Source: Ditylenchus dipsaci (lineage: Eukaryota; Nematoda; Chromadorea; Rhabditida; Anguinidae). From it: a stretch of 64,000 nt of DNA. Under the pieces are notes generated by a model. That model searched no databases and had not been told where the DNA came from. It saw only the letters and a program-made list of their open reading frames with translations. The position numbers and the translations under genes were made by a program. Positions 55,049 to 64,000 of the stretch are shown here, piece after piece. The stretch lies in NCBI GenBank assembly GCA_004194705.1, contig SADC01001359.1, forward strand, positions 124,001 through 188,000, written 5' to 3'. Within the stretch, counting starts at the first letter, position 1. Every line of letters begins with the position of its first letter.

Positions 55049-58000
55049 TTATAATATTTTAATATCATATAATTCCTGTGAAACTTTTTTCTGTCTCCAC
55101 CTATTATAACTGTAAATAACTAATGCAATAGCCCATGAATAAATGATTAAAAAAGAGTTTCATTAAGATCTCCCGAGATCACATGTGTGGGTAATTTAAA
55201 GATATTAGTCAAGGCCGTGAAGATGTTTGCCACCACAAAGTAGAGCAATCCATTTCTGCTAACTGCTTGCACTGCACTTTTTCTTGATAAAGAGCAGTCT
55301 ATTTCAGGAGCGGCCACAAAAAAGTTAAATATATTTAGCACACATACTGACCAAGTAAAAAGTGTCATCTTCAAAAATACAAACTTCATATGCTGGTATT
55401 ACAAACTAATTGTACATCAAATATTTACCATTGCGAAAATGTAGGGAAGATTGGCTAGTCGTCTAGATGATAGAAGGCCATTTGCCTCAAATATTTGCTG
55501 AAGAAAAAGCAGCTGCATGAGAATAACGAACCGACAATTATCCAGAAATCAGATGGCCATTTTTCCTTGAATTTTTTTATTATATTGCCAAAATTTTCTT
55601 TTTTTTATTATAAAAATTTAGACGCTACTGGAATATACCACACCCAAAAAAGCTGCTGGAATATGCCCTCCCAATTTTTGGATGGTACCTAAAACAGCAT
55701 TTTTGAATAAAAAAGTTGTGCAAGAGTCTTTGTTAGTAATGGCCAGGCTCTAAGCCTACGGGCCTAAGCCAAAAGCCTAAGCCTAAATTATTGGGTTGGG
55801 CATATGCAAGTAGCGCCAAAATTTGCTTAATTGTCTAAAAAAGCAGCTTTGAAAATTGCATATTAATCGGGTTGCCATTTCATGGGCAGTCAACCATATA
55901 ATAGATAAAAAAAACCTTAATAATGTAAGGCTCATAATCCTTGAGTAGCATAAAGTCAAGCTATACAAGAAGAAGTAGCCCAACATCTGAAAAAGACCCT
56001 CACGATTCTGGTCCAAAAGTCCAAATCGTCGGCCATAGTCCTCTCTCAGTATCCACGCCTCAAGTCTTGTAAATGTTAGCAAGCACTGGTAGAAAATACC
56101 CAAGCTAATACCAACAGTAACATTATTGGGCCTTTTTATTGAAGCAGCATAAACCTAAAAATTTGATTAAAATCAGCAACTTTATTTATTTTTATAAAAA
56201 ATTGTGTGGGTACCAAAAAATAAAAAAAATTCAGAAATTCAATTTAACTTACCCTGAGACAGAAAATAGTAATGTAGAAATTCCAATAGACACCTGTAAA
56301 TATGTGCAACCGTCTATAAATAAACATACGTTTATTATAGGGCATGGATCACATCCTGAGCTTTAATGCAAAAAATTTAGGAGAATTTTCATAAATTGAA
56401 AAGTAGAATTAAGTATTACCGTATAAGCTCTACCAACCCCTGAAAAATTTTGAAATTGTAAATCCAAAATGGCCTTAACTCTGAATCCCAGTCAAAAGAT
56501 GAGGGGTGGGGGATTATTAGAGGGTGAGGGGATTAATAGAGGTTTATACGGTAACCCTTTTTTGAACGATTTATTTTCTTTCGTGGAGGACATTTTGCAC
56601 TGATGATAGCCACCACTTAAACTCTGTTTTTCATTTTTCAAATAACCTCTGTCGCCCTAAATATCACCTCTTTCAAGATTTAGAGTGCCGAAAAAATGAC
56701 AATGTTTGAAATAAAGAGCAGATCCATGCCCTTATTTATTACCATATTCAGTTAAGTTTGTATGTGAGGTACAAAATTGAACATAAAGCAGACGACCTAT
56801 TCCCAACACAAGAATAACAGCTATTGAAGGCATTTTTACACAGAAAATCGATCTAGAGGGCAATATGAGTATAATCAAAAAGCTTTTTGTGCATACATGT
56901 GCGCACTTCGTGCCTTCGTTTGAAAACCCGCTTGCGTTCGCCAGTAGGCACCATAATCAGACAGACCATTGAGGAATACAAAAGCAGCAGTGCCTGTGTC
57001 CATTAGTGAATGCCCATAGCTCTTTGTTTTTCCAAAATGACGAGGAAACACTTGGAAATCGACTGCGAGAATTGCTATGCATGTGGTCACTAACACCATA
57101 GTTCTGAATGATAAACCTTTTTATAATTTTCTAACACGAGAAAGACGGTGGTAACTTTTGTTGCTTCTGGTGCTAAATTCCACGCTGAGCACGATGGTAC
57201 AATGAGTTTTTAAAATTATAATTTGAAATGTGGAGATATAGGTAATTTAAAATTTGTGAAAAACATGACATCCCAGACTATTGATTTGTTAACTTAATTC
57301 CGGGACTATCCATTGAGCCCAAACTTGTAGCAGAGTGATCGCAGTTTGACAGAGAATTTTTGATTTTCCTTCAAGAATACAGTTTTCGGATATCTTCGAT
57401 TTCAACACTAAACTGTCTGCTAAACTCTAAATCATCTCTAGATGAATGGTCAGAAGAAAATAAAAAAAACAAAATCTCGAGGTTTTTTCGACACTAATTA
57501 CAGCAATAGGTTATCATAAATTCCCGACAAATATACAAAACTGTTATACAAGGTGTAAAACAAATTTTCCGTAATTTTTTTTCTGCTCGCGAAATCCTTT
57601 ATTTGACACCGGATTCGTGCTCAGCGGGGTCGATTTGAATATAAATCTGCTCTTAAAACTATAAAGCCAGTGTCAAATTTCAAATACCGCTCAAGGCAAT
57701 AAACATTCGAATTTTAAATTTGAATATTTTTCGTATTGAGCGGAATTAGAAGAGTAGACTCTAACGGGTAAAATAGCATGTGAAAACAGATAATTTTCGC
57801 CTGTTCTTAATCACCCGAAAATGAGTGGTACTTGCTCAATTTTATATATCACCTGGGCGTGTGATATCTATAAATGTAGGTCGTGATCAGAGCTATCTTT
57901 TGCACATAAATTTGTGTCTGAGTGATTTAAACTTCACAGAGAATTTTGATTTTTCTCCCATAAACCAGTTTTCGAAAGTCCTTCCACTCAAGACAACAAA

Positions 58001-58757
58001 CATTTAAATATGTCGGGAAATTGAATTTTCGAAAACTGACTTCTTAGGAAAACCGAAATTCTCTGCGAAGTTTAAATCACTCAGACACAAATTTACGTGC
58101 AATAGGTAGCTCTGATCACGCCCTATATTTTAAGATATTACACGCCCAAGTGAAACATAAAATTAAACAAGTACCACTCATTTCCGGGCGGTTGGGGATA
58201 GGCAAAAATTAAATGTTTTTAAATGCTGTTTCACCCGTTGGAATCCCTCCTCTTTTCAAAAATTTTCAGCCATCGTGCTCTGCGTAAAATTCTGCACAAA
58301 ACGCAGAGTTTGGCACATTCAGGCTTTCCCGTGATAAAATATACGAGATGCCATAATATTGTTGTAAAATAATATAAAAAATGTAAAAATGTTTCATAAG
58401 TCACCTAAACCAGCACATAGAATTTTGCCACGCCTCTCTGGAATCCACTCCTGACGGCGGTGACATTGACCAAAAACTATTTTTGTTCAACTTCTTTTCA
58501 ATTAGTGAAAAATTAAGTCTCTGCCGATTCATTAATTTTTTGTGAAATACAACGGCCACTGCCACATTTGAACACAACAAAAAGGCCAATGTAGCCATTA
58601 AATGTTTAGCCAGCAGGGTCTGGACCAGTACCATCGGAGCTATTATACACAGACACTCTAATGTTATGATACATCTGAAAGAAGTGTATTTTACCGGGTA
58701 TTTAATGCTTAAAGACTCTTGTCCTTTATCGCGAGCATATTTAAAAAGGCAGTTGGA
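55049..58757 (-). CDS. pigw: PIG-W / GWT1 inositol acyltransferase of GPI-anchor synthesis
   Basis: PIG-W acylates the inositol of GlcN-PI in the ER and has many membrane spans. Exons supported by family alignment, 5' to 3': about 58405-58757 (CIIAPMVLVQTLLAKHL), 56743-57103 (AILAVDFQVFPRHFGKTKSY, MDTGTAAFVF, VLGIGRL, NLTEYG), 56253-56293 (GVYWNFYITIF), about 55904-56154 (GISLGIFYQCLLTF, GLLDQNREGLFQMLGY), about 55429-55540 (SSRRLANLPYIFAM) and 55049-55392 (SRNGLLYFVVANIFTALTN). The AVDFP(x)FPRRF-like, NREG and RNGL signatures are the family's. One base is missing in the A5 run near 56884 and one in the T6 run at 55149-55154; restoring the latter extends the protein into a last hydrophobic segment ending at 55049. 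The N-terminal exon and start codon are not found, and the boundary of exon 4 is uncertain. Introns hold two MITEs. Confidence 0.8.
56417..56553. mobile_element. TACCGTATT MITE in a PIG-W intron, word GGGGATTA
   Basis: Starts TACCGTATAAGCTCTACC and ends AATAGAGGTTTATACGGTA. Centre AATGGCCTTAACTCTGAATC is shared with the 6391 copy. GGGGATTA occurs twice near the right end and once, worn, near the left. Confidence 0.8.
57757..58245. mobile_element. Palindromic MITE in a PIG-W intron
   Basis: 57757-57995 pairs with 58015-58245: AACGGGTAAAATAGCATG with its complement, GAGTGGTACTTG, CACCTGGGCGTGTGATAT, GATCAGAGCTA and TCTGAGTGATTTAAACTTC. A diverged relative of one arm is at 57290-57440. Confidence 0.8.
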
Positions 58758-58913
58758 ATCTATTTTGTCTTTTATAAATTAACGTTATGTCATCAGGAAT
58801 CTTAATTTGTTTTCACACAGTCAAAAAATTAAAAAATTGGTTACTTGTGCACTTCGGGCCCTTTTATTAACTGTGAACAGTTATAAAAAAAACCAAATTT
58901 CGGTGAGAAAGTT
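58758..58913. other. Non-coding spacer
   Basis: No PIG-W start exon is recognised here. AGAAAGTT at 58906-58913 is the likely left target duplication of the next element. Confidence 0.4.
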
Positions 58914-59654
58914 GGTTAGGAGACATTTGGCAAAAACGACATTGGCAAAAACGACATTCGCCCAAACGACGTTTGGGCAAACGACATTCACCCAAACGAC
59001 ATTTGGCAAAACGACATTTGCCCAAACATACTAAATATTTGGAAACAATTAATGACGGAACCATCTGTCTGTCTGATTCCACTGGTACCATATTCACCGG
59101 TCCACCACACCAACTACATCCAATTTACATTCCTAACACGTCTGACACTCCAAGCATCCATCTAGCCACAGATTCTAGTTGCCAAATTCTGGCCAGTTGT
59201 TCCAATCAGACCATTGTCAAATTACTGAATCTATCAGATTTCGATAAAAAAGACGGAAGCTTGGAAGTCTCGGATTTGAGACTGCCTAATCGACCAATTC
59301 ACATAGTCAAACCATTGTTTGATTCGGCAGGTGGGGTTGATGAGAATAAAAAAAGTTTGGTGTATTTTTATTATATGATTGTCTGGGTCTTATTATCAAA
59401 CGTAATCGCTAGAACCCTTCTTCTCTTTCTTATCCCTTTATTCAACAAAGCCACAACAAATTAACATTTCAGACATCATCAAAATCCATCTAAACGCCTA
59501 TCTAGCTATCTAAATTACTAATTAATCAGTGTATCGAATGAACCCCAGCAATTCAACGGTAGCCAAATGTCGTTTGCCAAATGTCGTTTCGCCAAATGTC
59601 GTTTGGGCAAATGTCGTTTTTGCCAAATGTCGTTTTGCCAAATGTCTTCTAGCC
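58914..59654. mobile_element. Foldback of GACATTTGGCAAAAAC words enclosing a coding-like loop
   Basis: Ends GGTTAGGAGACATTTGGC and, inverted, GGCTAGAAGACATTTGGC. The left arm (58920-59030) and right arm (59565-59650) repeat GCCCAAACGACATTTG and its inverse. Flanks AGAAAGTT and AGAAAATT match at 7 of 8. The loop holds the 59032-59464 frame. Confidence 0.8.
59032..59464 (+). CDS. Coding-like fragment in a foldback loop
   Basis: From about 59032 the frame reads LETINDGTICLSDSTGTIF, then PPHQLHPIYIP, HLATDSSCQILASCSNQT and VKLLNLSDFDKKDG, and ends with a hydrophobic segment YYMIVWVLLSNVIARTLLLF before a stop at 59462-59464. Composition is protein-like and unlike the flanking arrays. Upstream the frame runs into the left arm (GKRHSPKRHLAKRH), so the true 5' end is missing. 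It looks like the C-terminal part of a membrane protein captured by the element; the family is not recognised. Confidence 0.35.
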
Positions 59655-59782
59655 AGAAAATTTACTTCGGAAACTTAAATTTTTAGTAAGGTAAACGTCA
59701 GAAAACAATTTTTATCGTCTTTAGCGTATAAAAATTACTTAAGACATTTAAAAATACTACTTACAGTTAATAATAACAAGGG

Positions 59783-60271
59783 GGCTAGGATACACTTGGC
59801 AAAAACGAAACTTGGCAAACGTGGGTTTTGTCAAAACGCATCTTGGCAAAACGAAACTTGTCAAAATGAAACTTGGCAAAACGAAAGTTGGCAAAACGAA
59901 ATTTGGCAAAACGTAACTTAGCAAAACGAAACTTAGCAAAACAAAACTTAGTAAAACGAAAGTTGGCAAAAAATTGCCTTTTGCGTTTTGAGAGAAGAGA
60001 AAAAATTTCGATTTTTAGACATTTTCGGACAACAGGGGGGACCAAGGCAATTTTTTGCCAACTTTCGTTTTTGCCAAGTTTCTTTTTGCCAAGTTTTGTT
60101 TTGCCAAGTTCTGTTTTGCCGAATTTCGTTTTGACAACTTTCGTTTTGACAAGTTTCGTTTCGCCAACTTTCGTTTTGCCAAGTTTCGTTTCGCCAAGTA
60201 TCGTTTCGACAAGTTTCGTTTTGCCGACTTTCGTTTTTGCCAAGTTTCGTTTTGCCAAATGTATCCTAGCC
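59783..60271. mobile_element. Foldback of CGAAACTTGGCAAAA words
   Basis: Ends GGCTAGGATACACTTGGC and, inverted, GGCTAGGATACATTTGGC; ACAAGGG flanks both sides (59776-59782 and 60272-60278). Arms 59795-59975 and 60052-60255 repeat CGAAACTTGGCAAAA and its inverse. The loop has the CAGGGGGGACCAAGGCA module at 60034. Confidence 0.8.
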
Positions 60272-60778
60272 ACAAGGGCCTCTGAAGTGCACAAGTGCCG
60301 AAAATTGAGCTCACGAAAAATAAGCTTCGAAACGGTTTGTCAAAATATTCTCGAGATAAAGGATAAAAACCGTGTAGAATTACAATGTAGTGTTGTAGCT
60401 ATTCTTCCACACTGTCATATAAATTACATTTCTAGTCAAAATGACTGTACCAGCCATCAAATAAACCAAAAACACTTCAAATTGTTTGCTATTTAAAACA
60501 CTTTTAAACATTTTTTAGATAAATAGTAAATTTTACAAGCTACTATGTGTTATCTATTTTGCAATATGAATAATCAGCATAACGAAAATCTGCACATATA
60601 TATAAGTCACAAAGAGGAGAAGCACCAGGATAACAAAAGCATATGTAATTGGTGTCGATCTTTTCAACTGCTCCTCGCCCCATATTTTTTTCATTGATTC
60701 AACATTATAGATGGTTTTACAAAAAATATTAAGTCTAATTATTTGGATACTTTAGGTCATATATTTCAGCCAAATGTT
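60272..60778. other. Non-coding, with one short membrane-type frame
   Basis: On the minus strand 60554-60694 encodes 46 residues, MKKIWGEEQLKRSTPITYAF, followed by a strongly hydrophobic stretch (VILVLLLFVTYIYVQIF). One membrane span is likely. It could be a small gene or an exon, and no family is recognised. The rest shows nothing. Confidence 0.3.
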
Positions 60779-60895
60779 AGTTACCATATTCTCTCTAACA
60801 AACGCACATGTGAGCTTATTTTTCAGCCTTTTTCGAGGGGTGTGCGTTTATTAGAGAGTGTGCGTCTATTTTATAATCAACTGGTGAACATAAAA
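60779..60895. mobile_element. TACCGTATT MITE, partial, word AACGCACA
   Basis: Starts TACCATATTCTCTCTAACA. Then come CGCACATGTGAGC, TTATTTTTCAGCC, GTGTGCGTTTATTAGAGAGT and GTGCGTCTATTTT. The right terminus is missing. Confidence 0.7.
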
Positions 60896-61189
60896 CACAC
60901 TGACGCAATCACACAAATCCAAAAAAATTCTTTATAGATAGGCTTTTTTGCAACAGGCAGACAAGTTAAAGCAAAATTCCTGAGTCACGTCATTGTAATA
61001 CATTTTTTACTTTTCCAGTAAAAAGTGATAAGATCTTTTAGTAAAATATTTTTACAAAAGTATATATATGGTATTGATCAATTTCTTTCGAGACTAGTTC
61101 CTTCCATCATCTCAGCTAGTGCGCGCCAATCAAGGCTTCGCTTACCAACCCATCTTTTTCAAAGCAAACGCCCAAAAAATGTTTCTTTT
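60896..61189. other. AT-rich stretch, nothing recognised
   Basis: No gene-like frame or clear repeat. Confidence 0.5.
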
Positions 61190-61480
61190 CACATTTGAAT
61201 AAAGTGTTGCGGGAAATGCAAAAATCCGATCCTACTAGCGGATACCCCACCCAACAATTTTTCCTTAAAAAAGTTAAGTAAAAAGATCCCAGATGTTAGT
61301 TTCAGATCCCGGAAAAAGTGCGTAAGACATTTATCAGTCACAACTTCAGTACGCTGGCCTACCCCGAGCCTCAGGACTAAACCTAAACTTGTAGTTTGAA
61401 AAGGTAGTTACAGCGATTTTGGGGTGGTCAAATTGTTGGGAGGGGTTTTTGCTAGTAGCGCCAAAAATCCTTTACATTTG
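61190..61480. repeat. Dispersed repeat R, copy 3
   Basis: ACTAGCGGATACCCCACCC, AAGTTAAGTAAAAAGATCCC, CCCGGAAAAAGTGCGTAAGA, TTATCAGTCACAACTTC, CCTACCCCGAGCCTCAGG and TTGCTAGTAGCGCC. Here both ends carry the CTAGTAGCG word. Confidence 0.75.
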
Positions 61481-61489
61481 TCTTGAAAA

Positions 61490-62140
61490 GGGGCAAAACT
61501 TCTTTTTGTCACAGATTGACTTTTTATGTCACAGGTTTACTCATTTTTTTGTCACAGATTTAGCCAAAACCACATGGGGACCAAGCAATTTTAAAATTGG
61601 TCAGAATTTTTTTTCTTAAAACGGCCTTATATTTTTTCTACGATGTTTCTACCATATTTTGAGCGTTTTTGTCAAAAATCATTTTTTTGTAAAAATATTT
61701 GCCTTGGGGACCAGGTCACATTTCAGGTTCCCAATAATTTTGGGATAAAATTTTTTTGACAAAATTCTCAAAACATGGCAGAAAGTTTAAATAAAAAAAT
61801 TTCACCGACTTTGTAAGTGCTTAGTATTCCCTGTGGTTTCGACTAAATCTGTGACAAAAATGAGTGAGTCTGTGACAAAATGAGTGATTCTGAGACAAAA
61901 AAGTGAATCTGTAACAGAAAAAAGAATCTGTAACAAAAACAAGTTTCGCCTAGAGTTGGCCAATGACAATTGTCCGACGAAATTGCAATTGTCGGACAAT
62001 TGACCAACCATTTCCAACATTTCTTAATTTATCCCACAATTCTCCGATGAATCAGTGAAAGTGTCGGAGCCAGAGGGGTTGCAATTGTCCGCGTTTGTAA
62101 TTGCCTGACAATTGACCAGCCCTAGTTTCGCCCGAAGAAA
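61490..62140. mobile_element. Foldback of TCTGTGACAAAAATGAGT words
   Basis: The left arm (61492-61562) and right arm (61845-61950, continuing at 62125-62140 after a nested insert) repeat ATCTGTGACAAAAATGAG and its inverse. The loop includes GGGGACCAAGCAATTTT and CCTTGGGGACCAGGTCA. Confidence 0.7.
61951..62124. mobile_element. hAT-like MITE of CAATTGTCGGACAATTG words
   Basis: 174 bp. Starts TAGAGTTGGCCAATGACAAT and ends ACAATTGACCAGCCCTA. Exact duplication GTTTCGCC (61943-61950 and 62125-62132); removing it restores the right arm of the surrounding foldback. Confidence 0.85.
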
Positions 62141-62304
62141 AGTGAGTTTTAGACAAAAAATGGCCTCTGGCTTTCATGCACCCTCGATCACGCAAAGATC
62201 TCTTCTAACTTTTTAGAGGAGATCCAGGACAGGATCGGGCCTAAGCGCCAGCGCTTTGCCTGATTCAGGCCTACATTTTGTTATATGACTTGTCCCTGGA
62301 AATA
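62141..62304. other. Non-coding spacer
   Basis: Nothing recognised beyond short GGCCTAAGCGCC words. Confidence 0.4.
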
Positions 62305-62732
62305 CAGGGTGTGTCAGAATTACGCGCACTTTTTCAAAATTTTTGTATTGAAAGGAAAATGCATCTTACTCATTTATTTTGACCGCTATGTTTGTTATTA
62401 TTGTGTTCAAGCTCCTAATTTATGTTTTTCAGGCTCTCAAGCGTATGTTGCAAGTGAAGTGGTCAAATCTGGACTTGGACACAATCAACAAAATCGTGAA
62501 GAACATTCCAAGAAGAATCAATGCCTTATTTTGAGTGATCATTCGTTATTATGTATGCTGTCTGCTATTGTTTTATTTGCGGGCGAAATAAAAACTTCTG
62601 AGAGATTGTTGAAGTATCTGGCATTTTATCTGTGTCGTTAGATAAGCAAAAATGAGTGTCTTGAATACAGCTCGGGCAAGGAGCTACCTCGCCAAAATTT
62701 TTAAAAAGTGCGCGTAATTCTGACACACCCTG
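62305..62732 (+). mobile_element. Tc1/mariner deletion derivative with a transposase C-terminus
   Basis: Ends CAGGGTGTGTCAGAATTACG and complement, flanked by TA (62303-62304 and 62733-62734). The inside near 62432-62530 encodes LKRMLQVKWSNLDLDTINKI followed by VKNIPRRINAL, the typical end of Tc1/mariner transposases (the MPRR-type motif). The catalytic DDE part is deleted, so it is non-autonomous. Confidence 0.85.
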
Positions 62733-62929
62733 TACAAATTTCACACTTTTCGATACAAAATAAGTCTTATATAGCTTTTGCCTTGTATTTGACGTAAAGT
62801 CTGGACTTCCGTCTGACCTGAACTCAAACTTTTGAGTGAAAAGTAAAAAAATCTGATCTTTATGATCTAATTTTACTTTTCCATTTATGTCAAATAGGCT
62901 AATAATAAAAAATTTGCCAAAAAATTGAA
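62733..62929. other. AT-rich spacer
   Basis: Nothing recognised. Confidence 0.4.
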
Positions 62930-63045
62930 ATATCGAAAATGCCAAGGGCTAATGTTGAACTCGTTACCTCAAGAAAACTGGCCTTCTTCAAATCGGGCGA
63001 CAGAAAGCTTTACCACTGTGTCATGCAAACGCAGGGCTAAAGTGG
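62930..63045 (-). repeat. Degenerate tRNA-derived repeat
   Basis: The minus strand reads TGACACAGTGGTAAAGCTTT (A-box-like) and, about 45 bases on, GGTAACGAGTTCAACATTAG (a weak B-box position). Stem pairing is poor; a tRNA-derived SINE scrap is likely. Confidence 0.35.
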
Positions 63046-63257
63046 AAAAAAAATACACTTACTGGCGTTTTAAAAGGCGTGATAGCCACCAAACTTTTGT
63101 TTTGCTAAAAGACCGCCAAATCAAACGCTTTTCCATTTTATAATTTTCTTTTGAATCATTTGTAAGCAAAATGCCAAGAGATGTGCGTCTATTAGAGAGA
63201 ATGCCGGATACAGCAAGATTTCAATTAAGATTCAGACAAACATTTTACAAGTCGACG
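63046..63257. other. Non-coding, with one TACCGTATT-type scrap
   Basis: GTGCGTCTATTAGAGAGAAT at 63183 is the right terminus of a GTGCGTC-word MITE. Nothing else is seen. Confidence 0.4.
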
Positions 63258-63503
63258 CTCTATTTAACATACGCCCAAAAAGTTCGTTCCCGCCTAGGGT
63301 CCGACACTTTTTTTAACTCACTTTTCGACATTTTTTACTGATTTTGTTTTGACAGTCTGGTCCCAAATATCGCAAGGATTCCGATTTTGCCGATCGTTTT
63401 TCAGAATCATAAAATATTTACATCTAAAAAAGCAAAACTCGATTTAACATACGCCTGTTATGGATTTAGGTGTATGTTAAATCGAGCGTCGACTGTAGTT
63501 TAA
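63258..63503. mobile_element. Half of a pogo-like palindromic MITE
   Basis: Shares GTTCGTTCCCGCCTAGGGTC, CAGTCTGG, AAGGATTCCGATTTTGCCGA and AAAAAAGCAAAAC with 14825-15252, then ends TTAAATCGAGCGTCGACTG plus TA. The TATAGTGTACACC words of the other copy are replaced throughout by TTAACATACGCC, another copy-specific word swap. Confidence 0.75.
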
Positions 63504-64000
63504 ATGTAATTTGAAGTTGATGTTTATAGAATATCAAAAATATCCGATTTTTTAAATAAAAAAGGGGTGAAAATTCAGTTACAGCCTTATGATAAACCAA
63601 AGTTTGCAAGTGCTCTGATTTTTCAGAAATTTTCTGCGTTCAACACGGGAAACCCTGGTGCTCTCAATTGCGACTACGTTTAAAACAGAATGTGCTGAAC
63701 AGGATGGTGCGGGTCGTTTCGATGTACAAATTTTCGGGATCGCCTGACCTTGACTTATACGTGCCATAACTTTCTACACGAACAACTTTAATTAACCATT
63801 TTTCAGCATTTTGTAGGAAAATCATCAGGCTACAAGAAAAATCGACCCGCACTATCCTGTTTGGCCCATTCTGTTTTACCCGTAATCGCAATTGAGCGCA
63901 CCACGGTTTCTCGTGTTAAACGGTCTGTTATTAAAATTGTTTAAAATAGTGATTTTTACAATTTTTAGGTATATACGCAAGGTAGATAAAGCGAAAGATA
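63504..64000. mobile_element. Small foldback at the window end
   Basis: 63634-63720 is inverted at 63838-63925: AACACGGGAAACC, GTGCTCTCAATTGCGA, TTTAAAACAGAATG, ACAGGATGGTGCGGGTCG. No gene. 63926-64000 shows nothing. Confidence 0.65.

Noticed and set aside
55783..55903. Extension of the PIG-W exon to the stop at 55783
   Set aside because: Family alignment resumes in the exon near 55430-55540, so sequence after about 55904 is more likely intron.
59757..60496. Lys/Ala/Asn and Phe/Val/Leu repeat proteins of up to 207 codons
   Set aside because: They are translations of CGAAACTTGGCAAAA arms; opposite strands are equally open.
62285..62641. 118-codon frame as a host gene
   Set aside because: It lies almost entirely within the Tc1/mariner deletion derivative, whose transposase remnant is in another frame.

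Overview
The window reads as repeat-saturated, AT-rich nuclear DNA of a small-intron animal. The evidence is five spliced genes with animal-type products, GT-AG introns mostly of 36-56 bp, one apparent GC-AG intron, and no operons or ribosome-binding sites. A nematode or a larvacean would fit such introns, but I cannot place the species.

Genes, left to right: an unrecognised 221-residue membrane protein (19787-20896, +); a mitochondrial ribosomal protein mL40 homologue (22125-22898, -); a PROPPIN/WIPI3-4 autophagy protein with eight exons and 334 residues (28408-29935, -); a choline dehydrogenase with about 23 exons and a mitochondrial presequence (44173-49131, +); and a PIG-W/GWT1 inositol acyltransferase of the GPI-anchor pathway (about 55049-58757, -). 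They are unrelated housekeeping genes. Several share one defect: single-base losses at short homopolymers that shift an otherwise well-matching frame. This looks like consensus error rather than decay.

Most of the rest is non-autonomous transposable elements, usually inverted repeats. 253-3420 is a foldback element built of a 20-bp word. 4871-12264 is a 7.4-kb palindrome with arms of about 3.3 kb. 14351-18620 is a second palindrome. The two palindromes share a 1.6-kb segment present three times, and one copy (16468-17228) keeps an intact, spliced 237-codon ORF of unknown family. 23.3-28.2 kb holds mariner-like and foldback elements. 30.9-32.5 kb is a 10-bp minisatellite and 32.6-33.3 kb a 190-bp satellite. 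34-44 kb and 48-54 kb are dense with hAT-like elements that have 8-bp target duplications. 58.9-63.9 kb is more of the same.

Three patterns recur. (1) Many hAT-like elements carry a private short word repeated through their arms. (2) One TACCGTATT-ended MITE family has a word repeated within each copy but different between copies. (3) Several foldback elements end in tRNA-like T-arm (B-box) sequences. I see no CRISPR, no rRNA operon, no convincing functional tRNA gene and no full-length autonomous transposon.
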